From assembly GCF_048544455.1 (NCBI RefSeq), contig NC_133538.1:455775311-455839310 (forward strand): a stretch of 64,000 nucleotides of DNA. Reading direction: 5' to 3'. Every line of letters begins with the position of its first letter. The stretch's first letter is position 1. Source of the stretch: Silene latifolia (lineage: Eukaryota > Streptophyta > Magnoliopsida > Caryophyllales > Caryophyllaceae). The translations under genes were made by a program, and so were the position numbers. The notes under the pieces were generated by a model. The model saw only the letters and a program-made list of their open reading frames with translations, was not told where the DNA came from and searched no databases. This document shows, in pieces, positions 1 to 12,720 of this stretch.

Positions 1-407
1 ACTTGATGGATCATAAACCAGGTTGGACTTAGGTCCTTAATGACTCATGTGAGAAGTGCTATTGAGAAGCACTTGAGTCACCTACGTAGGTGTAACGATC
101 ATTAGACTATGAGAAGTCTTCTGAACACATCTATTAGTACCGAGGTAAACGCATAGCTATAAAAGAGCGCGTTGCACTTTGAAGCGCGGAACGATCTTAA
201 TTCTGAAGGTATGATATGTGTTGTGGGGGGTATCGACCGAAGCTCAGCTAGGAATTCAAATCGCAAGATATTCTCTCGCTGTAAGTAAGTTGTTTCCTCA
301 TTTCACTAAAGTGTCAATTCAAATCGAAAGATATTGATACCTAAGTATCCAATCCTTCCTTTACCCAGGAATTTCTTTCTCTGTCTCTGGCGCCCCTAGT
401 GGGGGAT
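1..407 (+). mobile_element. 3' internal tail of an LTR retrotransposon, non-coding
   Basis: No convincing reading frame is visible. The segment ends in a purine-rich tract (GTGGGGGATT at about 399-408) directly before a TGTTGG LTR start, which is the usual polypurine-tract/3'-LTR arrangement of plant Copia elements. The rest of the element lies left of the window. Calling it Copia is inference from the LTR style only. Confidence 0.45.
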
Positions 408-1121
408 TGTTGGAAAATATAGGGGCTTTTTGCCTTTGGAGTGTTTCCAATTGTCCCACACATTGGTGAGGAAAAGGGAGTTTTGTGGGTTTATATGTAC
501 CCACCCTCCTTACCATATCACTAGTGGGTCATGGGAGGCTTTTGTGGAAGCTTTGCGAGGTGCTTAATTCAGCGCGCGCGCCGAGCTCGGCCCGGCCCGG
601 ATTCGTGATTCGGGATTCGGGATTCGGGATTTGGCAATCGCCTGCGGCGGGCTGTGCCTATCTTTTTGGGCCGCGATTTTGTCATATGTTTTCTGTTTTG
701 GACTTGGACTTGGTCAGTCAATGCAGTTAGTGGGTTGAGAGCTTTGCTCCTCCATTTACTCAGTTGACTGCTGCATTTAAGGGAGCAGTTTAGGCTCCAC
801 TAAGTCCTCCGTCTTCTATATAAATAAGAGCTCTTGCTCATATTTTTATCATCAATAAAAAACATATGACAATATCATTCTCTCTTCCTCTCTTATAATT
901 TCTGGGTAAAGTAATTATATCGTTCCATAGCTCTTAATCTCGAGTGGGCGGGTTTAAGCGCTGTAGTGTAAATCCTTGGGGGACTAGCGGCAACTGCTGA
1001 TCGCCACCACGGTCGTGCCGAAATAGTTTTCAAAGCAGTGGCCTCCGTACCACGGCACTACGAATCGGTTATATATTCTGATCTTATCTCCTTTTATTGT
1101 TACTGCTTCGTTTTTGCAACA
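408..1121 (+). mobile_element. 3' LTR, Copia-like
   Basis: The sequence begins TGTTG and ends CAACA, a perfect 5-bp terminal inversion, and follows a polypurine tract. It holds a TATA box (816-825) and an AATAAA-type signal shortly after (about 853-860), as expected of U3/R. The end could also be 1124 (CAACAACA). The target-site duplication cannot be tested because the 5' LTR is outside the window. Confidence 0.6.
816..825 (+). promoter_or_regulatory. TATA box in the LTR
   Basis: CTATATAAAT lies in the middle of the 408-1121 LTR, about 30 bp before a plausible start of R. A polyadenylation-like AATAAAAAA follows within 40 bp. Confidence 0.5.
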
Positions 1122-1957
1122 ACATGCATTTCATCAAACATTTCACATGTTCTATGAATCTCAATACACAAAAAGCGAAGAATCATGATTTAGCTTCGAT
1201 AATCTCCGTATGAACTTCGTCAAACAAATTATATGTGCTACAAGCAGTAACAGTAAAACAAATATCTTGCTTCTAGCTAGTTCATGCATCTTATTAATTC
1301 GAGCGATTAACTATCATTCCACAATCTAATTTGATGCAGAGAAAATCATATTGAGATCCACTGGTTTTTTTATCACAAATTCATTACTATTCAATATAAG
1401 AATTCAACAATAATGAAACGAAAAAGGAATAAACGGTTTTATGAAGGGTAAACCGAGCAATCTACCTTACGGAGTTGGAATATATAACCTGAAATTCGGA
1501 TGAAGTATAAACAATTGAAAGAGGCGAATATGAAAGTAGAGGAAACCATTAGGCAGATGAATAGATGATATGGAGTAATTTTGTAAAAGATGACGGCAAA
1601 AATAAAAGTGGCAGAGTGTGTGTGTATTAGGGCTTTAGGTTAAGTGCTCTACGCTGAATGTTTAGTTCATGTGTAGAGTTAGGCGGGAAAGGAATCATTT
1701 AGATGTTTTTGTTTTATTATTTTATATAGATATATAGATATTTTTCTTAAGGTACATTGTATCATATCATTTATATGTGTATCACATTTATAATGTAACA
1801 CATAATCTAGTTCTTTTTTTTTCCTTATTCAAGTTATCTAATAAAATAATGACTAAACATTTACAAAAATGGAATCCTAGACTCAAGTTTGGTGATATTT
1901 AAGCAATTCAAACCCTTTTGCTTTTCGTTATTTGTGTGGTTTAGTAATTTAATTTCT
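1122..1957. other. gene-free spacer
   Basis: AT-rich sequence with no open frame worth calling. Read on the minus strand, 1480-1640 looks faintly like a 5' leader (CCCTAA, CACACA tracts, an AG before GTTATATATTCC), but I found no coding exon to go with it. Confidence 0.4.
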
Positions 1958-1958
1958 A

Positions 1959-1989
1959 CTAGTCTTAAACCCGTGCAAATTACACGGGT
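1959..1989 (-). mobile_element. Helitron-like 3' terminus
   Basis: On the minus strand a 7-bp stem (ACCCGTG/CACGGGT, 1969-1989) is followed about 6 nt later by CTAG and then T. This is the hairpin plus CTRR ending of plant Helitrons. The matching 5' end was not found, so only the terminus is claimed. Confidence 0.5.
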
Positions 1990-2220
1990 ATGCTATTTAC
2001 ATTTTGTTCTTATAAAAATATAAATATTTAAGATATTTTGTTAGAAACTAAAAATTGTAAATGTAATGCATGAGTTATAAAGTTGTATTTTAAGTTTTTA
2101 TATTTAAAATATAAAATTCACTTGCAATTTACGAAAATTATGCATTGAAGTTAATCAGTCGAGTAGCTAAATTTCAGTTTCTACCTTATCTTATTACTCG
2201 ATCGACTTAAAAAGAATCCA

Positions 2221-2271
<51 letters not shown>

Positions 2272-2272
2272 G
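2221..2272. repeat. (AT)10(AG)n microsatellite at the left end of a transposon
   Basis: (AT)10 at 2221-2240 runs into an AG tract. The mirror image, (TC)n(TA)n, flanks the right end of the same element at 5583-5722, so the microsatellite may be an outer part of the terminal inverted repeat rather than a chance neighbour. Confidence 0.9.
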
Positions 2273-3068
2273 AAGGGATCATGTAAGTCCACCCTTTTAG
2301 GTTGAGTCTATAAGTCCTATTTTAAGCCCTTAGATCAAAATGATGAATGGTTGAGATTTAAGCAAAATAAAAGGCTGAGATATAAAAGGCAAACAAACCC
2401 TAATCACACACTACCTCCCATTTTCACTTCTCTCTCTAAATACCCTTTATCCCTCTCTCTACATTTCTTTTCCTCTGACCAGGCGACCACCACTATGGCT
2501 CGCCGACAACTACCCACCAACAGCCACCACCACCAGCGCACATTCCCCTCTCTTCACTCCGTCCACCCGTCAACACCACCACGACAACCCTCTTCCTCCC
2601 TACCATTCGTTGCCCCCAGCCTACACACCACGCTGCCACCGTCGCCACCTGATGCCTATGCCGCCACCATCCCACTCACTTTTCAGATCTCGTTTTTTGG
2701 TGTGTTTTTTTTTAAGTTCTCGATTTTTTTTTTCTGGTGGTTCAGGTAAGTGGTTTTACAGTGGCATTGTTTTCGATCGACACACATACCGCCGTTAGAT
2801 CTACTCCTCTCTCGTCTCTTTTTTTCATTTTTTTTAGTTGGCTGATGGTCGCTAGCGTGGGTGGGCACTGATGTCGTTGGCGGCATTGGTGATGGTGATG
2901 GTTGATGTTAATGTTGATTGTGTTGGTGGTGGCACAGATCTAAGCTTTTTTGTTTTTTTTTTTCAATTGAAATTTTTGTGACTGCACAATTGAAGTTGTT
3001 GTGGTTGGCGATGTGAAGACGACGATGGTGTTGGTGGTGGCGGTGGTCATGGTTGTATTACAAGCTTA

Positions 3069-3660
3069 TCGAACGAAAGTTACAGCCTTATCATACTAAA
3101 GTTACAGTTATATCGGACTCAAATACACTCGTATCGGACTAAAGTTACACTTTTGAAGAGCAAAACATACACTTGAAATGACTAAAGTTATAATAAAAAA
3201 GTATATTAATTCAAACTTGCACATCAAACTACTATACTACTAAAGTTACGACTTCAACGACTAAAGTTACGACTTTAACGACTAAAATTACACTTGAAAA
3301 GGGTAAAGTATACTCGTAAAAGTATATAAATTCAAATTTATACATAAAACCACCACATGACTAAAGTTACATTTTTCACGGCTAAAATTACACTTTCAAT
3401 GACAAAAATTATACTCATAAAAGTATATAAACTCAAAGTTTTACATACAAACCACCATATTACTAAAGTTATAACTCCGACGATTAAAATTACACCCCCA
3501 ACGACTAAAATTACATTCGTAAGACACTAAAGTTACATAGATTTTTGTTAAAATTCAGAAATTTTAAGTTATAAATTGAAATTTGTATAAATAAGTTGGC
3601 CTTAAAAGGTAAGATACACTTCTAAATCATTAAATGCCTAAAGTTACACTCATAAATCAG
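3069..3660 (+). repeat. degenerate array of CTAAAGTTAC motifs (copy 1)
   Basis: More than a dozen copies of (A)CTAAAGTTAC(A) or one-base variants occur at irregular 15-40 bp spacing. A longer unit of about 110 bp, beginning AAAAGTATAT and running to CACATGACTAAAG, repeats about three times (from roughly 3200, 3320 and 3420). Confidence 0.75.
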
Positions 3661-3669
3661 TAAAGGTAC

Positions 3670-5509
3670 TGTAACATTCCGTTTGATGTCTATGAGTGTC
3701 TTGATTTTGGATTGTAGTAGTGTGATGTTTAGGAGTGTGAGAATATTTCTCTAGTGTTGACAGTTAGATGATGAGGTTATGAGTGTGAGTAAACTTCGAG
3801 AACGAAGTTCCTTTTAAGGGTGGTAGAATGTAACATTCCGTTTGATGTCTATGAGTGTCTTGATTTTGGATTTGGTAGTGGATGATATATTATGGAGCTA
3901 GCAGCATTAGAGGATGGTAGTTTGTAGTGTATGGAGTTAGTGTCGGGAGAGTTTATGATGTAGTTGATACGACATCGTGAGCGATGTGGGGAGGTAGGAA
4001 TAGTTGGTGGAGTTGGTGTTAAGGGTTCATGGTTTCATGTTTTATAAGTTGGGGTTTTGTTTTGAGTTATTAGTAGCTTTGTTGCGTCTTGACCAAGTTA
4101 GTATGTTTGTTTTTATGTATGGGTTGAACTTCGGGGATGAAGTTCTTTTTAAGGAGGGAAGATTGTAATGCTACGTATTTATTACTCTCGGGGTACTCTA
4201 TCGAGTAGGCCTTACTCTGTCGAGTAAGGGTGAGTTGCAGTTTAAAATAGTTTCTGACCTGTTGGGTACTCGATCGAGTAACATGGATACTCGATCGAGT
4301 AAGGGGGCACTCGATCGATTACCTTAGCTACTCGATCGAGTAGCCGGTTTACGGGGAGTTATTTCTCAGGTTTTGTTAATTATGCGATTAAGGTATATAA
4401 TACTTCCGTCATTGTTCTTAAACACTTTTTCAAAACCTAATTACTGTCAAGAGAGAAAGCAAAGTACGTTCTTCACTTTAATCGCATTGTTAGCAAATCC
4501 CGGAGTTTGGAAGGTCGGATTCACCTTTCGTTATACCGTTGAGATCATTGCGTCGAGGGTAAGATCTATGTACCGTTTTTATAGTTTTTCCTTTAAGTTT
4601 TTTAAACCCTAAGATAGGGATTTGGGGGTTTTGTTGTAGATTATGATTGGTAGTAATTATGTGTATGTATGATAGGAGGAGGATTTGTAGAAGAGGCTTT
4701 TTGATACAGCTGTTGAGACCGTCTAATAGTTGTGCTTTCCAGGTGGGATTTCCTACTCAGTATTAGTCCCATAATGTGATGTTGATGTGTTGTGGTTGAT
4801 TGAATAATATCGTAATTGTATTGTGACAGTTGTTGATTGTGATTGGTTGTCTCTGGTTCTCGAGATGCGTTCTCGGCTGAGTGGAGTCACTTGCGGGAGT
4901 GGCTTCACGCCCTAGTTTCGCCCTTTGTGGAACCCGTCACGGAAGGGGATGTGCACATTAATGAACAGGGTTATCGCTCATTATGAGGAGCGGGGATTTG
5001 GTGGGTACGGCTGCGGTCCCCCATTGGCAGGGCTGGTCCAGTGGACAGTCGGTGATTGAGATTGATGGGACTGATATGATTGTGTGTGTGTGACGGTGTG
5101 AAATATATGTTTATCGTATTGTTGATATATATAGATTGTGTGATTAGTACTGACCCCGTGTTGTTGTTTGTAAAACCTGCGGTGATCCATTCGGGGATGG
5201 TGAGCAGTAATTGAGCAGGTTTGAGTTGAGTCACATGGGATTGTTGGGATGTGCCACTGTCTGACGATAGAAGTCTTCCGCTGTAGCTTAGTAGTTTAAT
5301 AAACTTTGCATTTAGTTGATTAGACAGTTGGTTTGAGAACTTGTACCCGTATTTTGGGATTTGGCTTGGTTTGTACTTTTCACTAAAGTTATACTATTAA
5401 ATGTTGTTTCGTTATTGTCTTATGATTATCATGCCTCGGATAACCGAAATGGTAGTATCCTTATACCTGAGTGGTCCTGGTAAGGCACTTGGAGTATGGG
5501 GGTGTTACA
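3670..5509 (+). mobile_element. Ty3/Gypsy (chromovirus-like) remnant with 3' LTR, inserted in copy 1
   Basis: The insert starts TGTAACATTCCG, ends GGTGTTACA, and is flanked by GGTAC (3665-3669) and GTTAC (5510-5514), a 5-bp target duplication with one mismatch. The second block copy has the uninterrupted site (GTTAC, 15043-15047). Residues 3670-4163 are internal debris, including a tandem pair of about 159 bp units (from 3670 and 3829) and two AAGTTC-CTTTTAAGG tracts like the 3' end of Gypsy coding regions. 4164-5509 is an LTR (TGTAATGC to TGTTACA, 1346 bp). No gag-pol remains. Confidence 0.75.
4191..4343. repeat. array of ACTCGATCGAGT palindromes in the Gypsy LTR
   Basis: Six near-copies of the palindrome ACTCGATCGAGT lie within about 150 bp; four hold an intact CGATCG core and two read CTATCGAG or CTGTCGAG. 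The same array is in the related LTR at 63113-63264 and a looser one in an unrelated LTR at 61545-61732. Confidence 0.85.
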
Positions 5510-5579
5510 GTTACACTCAAAAATGATTGGATAAGAATAGGACTTATGGACTCAACCAAATTTGTGGACTTACCTGAAC

Positions 5580-5723
<144 letters not shown>

Positions 5724-6515
5724 GACCATGTACGTCTAAAATATTTTTTTTTATAATATATCTATATAAATATTATATATCAATATTAATTTACACGCAC
5801 CTTTGACATTAAAAAGGTATATGATAGGAATAGAAGAAAAGGATCAGTATTTTACAACGGTAAGTCTCTGTTAAGACGAACTATCTGTCTTAAGTTTAAG
5901 ACGGGTCAAAGATATAACACTTGTGTATATAAGAATGCAAAGGAAAAAACAATATATTTGTCTTATATACCAAAGCAGTACTCTGTATGATAGTTAACTT
6001 AAACTTAAACGAATAATGCTCTTAAATGAGAATTTGTGTTTGATATAGATTTTTGTATTCATATCTTTATAAAATAATTAATAAGGAAAATTAAATCTAT
6101 AATAAAATATTTATGATTAATGACTAAATGTAAATTTGATGAAAACTGGGATGTTATAGAGCTAGTCCTGTCAAAACATGACCCGACACGTGGCCCGAAA
6201 TGATCCGAACTCGAAATGACCCGTTATTCTAGGGTCAAAACCTGACTCGACACGGTGAATCAAAGATAAATTAAGAATATTATTAAAATATTACTCGCTC
6301 TTATTTAGCCTAATGTTCCCCTTTATCTAATATATGTGAGGAGCTTAACAAGCGGGAGTAATATTTTTTTATAATATTTGAAATAATATATATAAAAATT
6401 GGAAATGGATCTTCTCCATTTCCTCTCACAATCTCCTTAAATAATTATTTTCTCTTTTACCCTCATTTTCCCTTATTTTTATGTGTAAATCTAGAACCGT
6501 GTTAGATATTGTCAT

Positions 6516-9048
6516 TGTAACAACCTGGATTATAAAACAAAGGAAAAACTTATATAAAGAGAATATCAGAGTACGATACTGACAAAAGGGTCAAGGTGGC
6601 GGAAACACCTGACCAATCCGGTTCGCTACTAAATCCAAAACAACTAATACATTATTCAAAAGGTTCTTAAAACTTAAAAGCAAACTCCTATTTTATTATT
6701 AAGCTCGCTTCGCACATTCCCCAAGCAAGCATCAACCAAACAGCAACAAGCGTTCAACCTGAACAACCTGAGAAGGGGGTCGACAATCAGTCGGGAGTAA
6801 CTAGATGCTCTCCCAGTCATGTTTACAACAATTGAATATAATCAACAATCATTAACAAATGAAATGTAAAACTAGTAAACATGTGAGATCATCTATACTC
6901 ATGAAAAACCCAACAAAGCTTACCATGACTTATCAATCTTAGTCGGAATCATGCAAATATAAACCATATACAAGAACTAGACCATGCACACTAATAACCA
7001 TTGTAGCACACGACCCCAAACAACTTAAGGCACAATGATAGCATCAAAGCATAGCGAATACGGTAACACACAATCCACAGCAACAGAAGGCACAAAGCAA
7101 GCAACAAAGCATAGCGAATAGAGCGAACGCCCATTAGAGCGTATCACCACTGCCTCTAACTTGTCAGAGCGTATCACCACTGCCTCTGACTGACAGAGCG
7201 TATCATCACTGGCTCCATCGGTGTGGCGCGTATAACCACTGCCTCCATGGTACTATGTATAGCGTATAACCACTGCCTATATGTCTAAGACCTGGCCAGA
7301 CTCTCGGTAAACCGAACGACACTCGGGGAACAGAGCGTATAACCACTGCCTCTGCTACCCCCCCCCCCCCCCCCGAACATAGACCAAACAAATCCCGCAT
7401 CAACGGGTAACGTTAGTTCATTCCTATAGTATATAACTGATACTATCGTCACCCATTCAGACTATCAAACCACAAATGCACAGTATAACCGACTGTACTA
7501 ACATGCGTGAACAACATCACGACTCAACTCATAGGATAGTATAACTGACCATCCTACTTATCATATGAACAAGAGTAACCAAAGATATATATTCAAACAC
7601 AAGGACATAACATGTTGAACACAATACAACATATGAAACAAGTATAAGCAACCACTGTTATAGTAACTTCAGCTATAACTTTAACATTAACAATTCAATG
7701 TTATAGTAACCCTAACCATAACATACACTCTGGATGCGAGATTATAGTAACCTCGACTATAACTTCAACATATATAACTTGAAGTTATACTTACCTCAAC
7801 TATAACTTTGACACGAAACTCAAAGTTATACTAGTTCCAACCATAACCTTGAGCCATAATCCCAGGGTATGTTAGTTCCAGCTATAACCTTAACTCGTAC
7901 TTCAATGTTATACCTGGATTCATACTTCCAAGGTTATACCTGTTTCAGCCATAACTAGAGTAACTACCCAAAGTTGTATTAACTTTAGCTATAACACTTG
8001 AATCATCATCAAGGTTATACTAGCTTTAGCTATAACTTTGGAGAGAGCTCTTGGCCGCCATCATGCCGCCACTAGGGTTTGATTCGAAAACCCTTATTAC
8101 GCTTATGACACCCATAATAAACATATAAACAACATACGATATATAATTAATGCATTAAAACATATATAAACATGAGAAAAACATAATTAACATGATAATA
8201 AACAATCAAACATGTACTAATCATACAAAACATTCATTAAATCATATTAATTACATCAATTGGCATAAACACAATTAAAGGAAAACACCTAGTTACCTTT
8301 TTAGCAATTAATGAAAACCTTCATAAAGAAAACGACCAATAAAGCTTTGTCTCCAACACGTGTCAACGTCCCCAAAATCGACATTAAGAAAGGCACAAAT
8401 CGAAACCCTTGAAAATGCCATGAAAGGCTATTCTTCATCCATTAAAATAAGAGACCTTAAAGGTAGGTCCAAAGGTCCATACAAATAATTCTCATAAAAT
8501 TATTTGGAGACGAATATGTTGTAAAGATAAGAGCAAGGATTGTGAAATTATAATTTGTGCATGAGTTTGGAAGAAGAAAAGATATTCAACAATGGAGTCA
8601 AAGGGAGAAAATAAGAACAAAAGAGAGAAAAGGAGGATAGGACGTGCGGCAGGAATCTTACGCACCAACCAAAAAATTGACCTAGTTGCTTGCTAAGTTA
8701 ATTTCTATTTATAAGGGGATTAACTAATGGGCTTTTGGTCCATTAGTTTATACAATGCATTATCTGATTACAAATTCAACTGGATATTATTAAAACGCTA
8801 GAAAAGCTTAAATAGGAAAAGTGATTAAAACGCTAGAAAAGCTTAAATAGGAAAAGTGATTATTAAATTAAAATAGTAAAATCGTCCATGGACATTTTAA
8901 TCCAAATTAGATTAAAAAGAAAAATAATAAAATAGAGGAGGGAAGCTTATAAATATATATTTTCAAAATACATTAATAAACTTTCAAATAATTAATTTAA
9001 TAAATAACTTTCCAAATAAAATATTATTATAAAACACGGGGTGTTACA
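6516..9048 (-). mobile_element. solo LTR, Ty3/Gypsy, copy 1
   Basis: This 2533-bp sequence runs TGTAACAACC to GGGTGTTACA between perfect GTCAT duplications (6511-6515 and 9049-9053), with no internal domain. I read it on the minus strand because TGTAACACCCCG is the usual plant Gypsy LTR start and the minus strand has a TATA-like CCTTATAAATAG near 8714. It was present before the block duplication, since copy 2 has it at 16017-18542. Confidence 0.8.
7131..7357. repeat. array of AGAGCGTATMACCACTGCCTCT units in the solo LTR
   Basis: About six units of GCGTATCACCACTGCCTC (or GCGTATAACCACTGCC) are separated by short variable spacers whose ends often complement each other (for example TCTAACTTGTCAGA). 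A poly-C run follows. The minus-strand reading, GAGGCAGTGG, resembles the GGCAGAC hairpin units of the LTR at 27510-29936. Confidence 0.7.
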
Positions 9049-9053
9049 GTCAT

Positions 9054-11698
9054 TATGCGATCCGAGCCATTAATAGGTATTTGCCTCTCCATTTCTTTTG
9101 AGAAAATGGAAAGAAAATGGGTTCATAAAATTTATTGTTTTAATATTTGTAATTAAAAATTAATTTAAAAATCAATTTTATATCATTAAATAATAAAATA
9201 ATTATTAAAATAATGAATATAGTTAATAATATTATTATTAATATTAAATATGATTTAATTTTAAAAAGTAAGTTTTTTGGGTTGAAAAACGATAAAATAA
9301 AAGACGTCATAACCTCTATTCTTACCCGTATTATAACCTTAACCTAACTTAAGACCCATATATGACGACCCGTATTTGATCCGACCCGTATTCGATCCGA
9401 CCCGTGTCCTAACCCGCTCGACCGATTTGACAGGTCTACATGGGCCCCAACTTGTTGCCAATATTGTCGTATTAGTTATTTAGTATGTGTGCCTTTTTTT
9501 TGGTAAAATTAGCATGTGTGCCTTTGAGGATCAACTACTCGTAATATTCATCTTTCCTCAAAACAACGTATAACCAATATTATACCCGTCACAAGGGAAA
9601 CTTATTGTAAAACAAAAATTAAGTGGGCCAATATGTCCAGCCCAACTTGTTACGGAGTAGTAGTACCTTACGAAACCATCATATTCCTCTCTTTAACCCT
9701 ACCAAGTATTACACATCCTCAATTCCTCGAACCCATTTTCTCTTCATTTCCTAAAAAGAAATGGAGAGACAAGTTCTTATTAACGGTGTGGATCGCATGT
9801 GGACAACATCTAACGGTTCTAAATTTACGCATAAAGATAAAGGAAAATGAAGGTGAAAGGGGAAATTATTATTTTAAAGATATTGTGAGAGGAAATGGAG
9901 AGGATCTACTCCGCCGTCTCAAGCTCTATTCACATCTAGCTTTTTTTTGGCTTTGCTGCTCCAAACTACTCCGTATTATTATCTACTCCGCCGTCTCAAG
10001 CTCTATTCACATCTAGCTTCGATCTCCTCCTTAAAAAACACATGATACCTACATAAAAAAAAAAAAAAAAAAAAAAAATTGCAAACCCGTATAATTTTCA
10101 ATCAATATTTTTGTCTAAGTTCTTTATGGTATTCATCTCTTTCATTATTTGTGTTTATTGATTGATTCAGGTTTTTTTTATTCAAAAAGTTTTTGGATTT
10201 TTTTATCTTATACTATTCAAATCTGTTACATGCATTTTATAGAAAATATTTATTAAAATTGATTGAGCTTCATTATTTATTTTTGTGCGAAATTCTTTTT
10301 TTTTGTTAATCTACTGATAATAATTCTATTTTTTTATGTTTTTTTTTTTAATATAAAGTATTTATTTCATCTTGGTAGCAAAATTTTACTCCGTATTTGC
10401 CCATATTTATGATACGGTTTTCTATTGATTTTGTATTTATTTTGAAATTATGTATGCCATTATTGATTTTTTATAAAGTAATTTCAGTGTTTGGAATAAA
10501 TTTTATCCTTCGTTTCTTTTTTAATATAAAGTAATTTATTTGCCATTATTGATTTTTTTGTAAAGTTGCAGAAGTATTAGTAGTTTAATTTTACGTAATT
10601 TTAATTAGCTATTTTCCATCTTATTAATTTAATTGAGATCGATGTAGTAATTTTATTATAGAATGTTGAAATTGATGTAATTATATTTATATAAGTCATT
10701 GTATATGTATTTCGGAGTATGAAACTGATGATGTATTTTGTAATTGAATTTAAACAATTGCAACTCAACAATTATTTCTATCAATTAATTCCCAGTTAGA
10801 TCGTGGCCCTTAAAATCAGGGAAGAAAAAGTAGAATTTGACTTGTTGACTTTCAACCACAGCCTGACACATCAGCTCTGTGGTTGTTTGTTTAATAAATA
10901 GGATTCAAAACACCTTTATTAATGTACACTTCATATAGTCACTTTGTTTATTCTTAACTATGATGTAGTAATGGATATATGAACACACTTGGGACAATTT
11001 TTTTTTTTTTACATTTTTCTAAATGCCACGTGTCAGATCCACACTTTCTCAACCCAGTTTTATATATATTAAAGATTGTAACATATGTAATTGTAAACAT
11101 GTCTTCCATCCCGGCATTTATTAATGTCTCTTATTGTTAAGAAACCCAAATAGGATCGTCGATTTTATTCATGGTATGTCTTCTAACTTTCTTAGCGCAT
11201 CTATATTATTTACTAATTAAAATATTTTATCTCCTATTTGATAGGTCTAAAAGAGGTTTTGGTTTTCGAATGGATGTGCGTCAATGCATACACAAATAAC
11301 ACAATCATAAAAAAAACATTCTATTAAATAAAGGTAATTAGCTAATTACTGAACCTACCACACAATTACATATTGTGTTTATTACATTAGTAACACAAAC
11401 ATGGTAATCCCGAGTCCCGACCTAATAGAGGCTATTACCTTTTCTTTTGTTTGTATTAGACCACACGAATAGAAATATGAAATAACAATGAACTTTGTGA
11501 GTTGTGTTGAGTTGATCGTTGAGTGTATAATATGATCGTCTATTTCAAGAATATAGTATAAGGTTAAGTGCACTTCGTATAAGATGGTCGTTGAGCTCTT
11601 AATGGAAAAAACCTATTGTACTGGAAAAGTTATATGCTCAATAATAACATTATTTTACAATTTTTAAAGTTGCGGATCGTGTTTTAAGTTACCGTATA
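9054..11698. other. gene-free AT-rich sequence, copy 1
   Basis: Beyond the hAT-like end I see only poly-A/T runs (10038-10078) and TCTACTCCGCCGTCTCAAGC twice (near 9903 and 9980). The 127-codon frame at 9633-10016 is discussed among the rejected items. The counterpart is 18548-21287. Confidence 0.5.
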
Positions 11699-11950
11699 CT
11701 ACCTCTTCCGTTTCATTTGTTTTTTTACATTTGCTTTTTGCATAAAAATTTAAAAAGTGAAAACCAGTGGGGTATGTAATATTTTAATACATTAGATCGC
11801 CATTATCCACCCATGTGAGTGGATCTCATAAATTTTAGAAGGATAAGATGGTCTTTTAATGGGTAAAGTGATGTCAATATGAACAAATGTAACGAATCAA
11901 ATGGAACAGACTAAAAAGAAATACGTAAAGAAACAAATGAAAGGAATTAT
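11699..11950. mobile_element. Stowaway-like MITE, copy 1
   Basis: TTTCATTTGTTT near the left end (about 11710) is perfectly inverted as AAACAAATGAAA at 11931-11942, in a 250-bp AT-rich element beginning CTACCTCTTCCG. The ends are degenerate compared with canonical Stowaway CTCCCTCCG termini. Confidence 0.5.
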
Positions 11951-12124
11951 ATATTATTAATGTTACTCCGTACTTAAAAACTAAAGCAAGAGTCTTATCC
12001 AACCTCTTCTCCATACTTTTTCCTTTATCTTTTAAGTCAGATTCAACTTTTAAATAATAATTTTAGATATACTTTTAAAATTTTAAAATTTTTAGTTTTA
12101 TACCTGATAGAATACTAAAGTAGA

Positions 12125-12720
12125 CTCGTGCATCGCACAGGTATTAAATCTAGTCTATATTATTAAAGGAAGGTTTTTTCGAGCAACGTGAGAGACTCCA
12201 ACCTTTTGAAACTACCTAAAATAATTATAAATAAAAATATATTTGAAAATAATACTAATCTAATAAAATTCTATCATAATTTAACTACCTAAAATAATTA
12301 TAAATAAAAATATATTTGAAGATAATACTAATCTAATAAAATTTTATCATGAGACTCCAACCTTTTGAAATTACCCTTACTTAAAATCAATACATATATA
12401 TAAAGTAGAAACTTTTCGAGCGATATTAGAGAATCCAACTTTTTTAGAATTTCTAACAAGAGTATATTTCGAAACAAATTTAATAAAATTATCCTAATAA
12501 ATGTAGATTTCTTAATATTTTAATAAAACTATCCTAATACAAGTAGATTAAATTTATATATTAGAGGGTCCAACTTTTTTTGAATTTCTAACAAGAGTAG
12601 ATTTCGAAACAAATTTAATAAAATTATCCTAATAAATGTAGATTTCTTAATATTTTAATAAAATTATCCTAATACAAGTAGATTAAATTTATTTTAATAA
12701 GATTATTCTAATATAAGTAG
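12125..12720. mobile_element. Helitron-like ends and tandem repeats, copy 1
   Basis: A hairpin (CTCGTGCATCGCACAG) and CTAG at 12150-12153 make a Helitron 3' end. It is followed immediately by TCTATATTATTAAAGG, a Helitron-like 5' start. Downstream, about 75-bp units (CTACCTAAAATAATTATAA...) and about 125-bp units (TCTAACAAGAGTA...) each repeat twice. The same sequence is in copy 2. Confidence 0.5.

Larger units (their letters stand above)
6167..9434. mobile_element. hAT-like non-autonomous element, copy 1, split by a solo LTR
   Basis: CCTGTCAAA at 6167-6175 is inverted as TTTGACAGG at 9426-9434. Both ends are followed inward by ACCCG-rich sequence (ACCCGACACG; GACCCGTGTCC), as in common plant hAT-type MITEs. 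Removing the inserted LTR leaves about 730 bp. The family call is inference and the target duplication was not resolved. Confidence 0.4.

Noticed and set aside
485..730. 81-codon frame in the first LTR
   Set aside because: It starts at GTG, lies wholly in U3 of an LTR and has no similarity.
2351..2749. 132-codon His/Pro/Ser-rich frame inside the TIR transposon
   Set aside because: It opens at TTG, reads low-complexity CACCAC/CCACC sequence, and is truncated or lost in the second copy. A leader-like segment is likelier than a gene.
7131..7357. Possible CRISPR-like or satellite array
   Set aside because: Units are few, imperfect and inside an LTR of a plant genome; spacers are short and often complementary to each other.
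9633..10016. 127-codon frame, also 132 codons at 19111-19509 in the second copy
   Set aside because: Conservation is explained by the recent duplication. There is no recognisable domain, the composition is that of AT-rich spacer, and an AGAGAAAGGAAATGG stretch is simply tandemly repeated in one copy.
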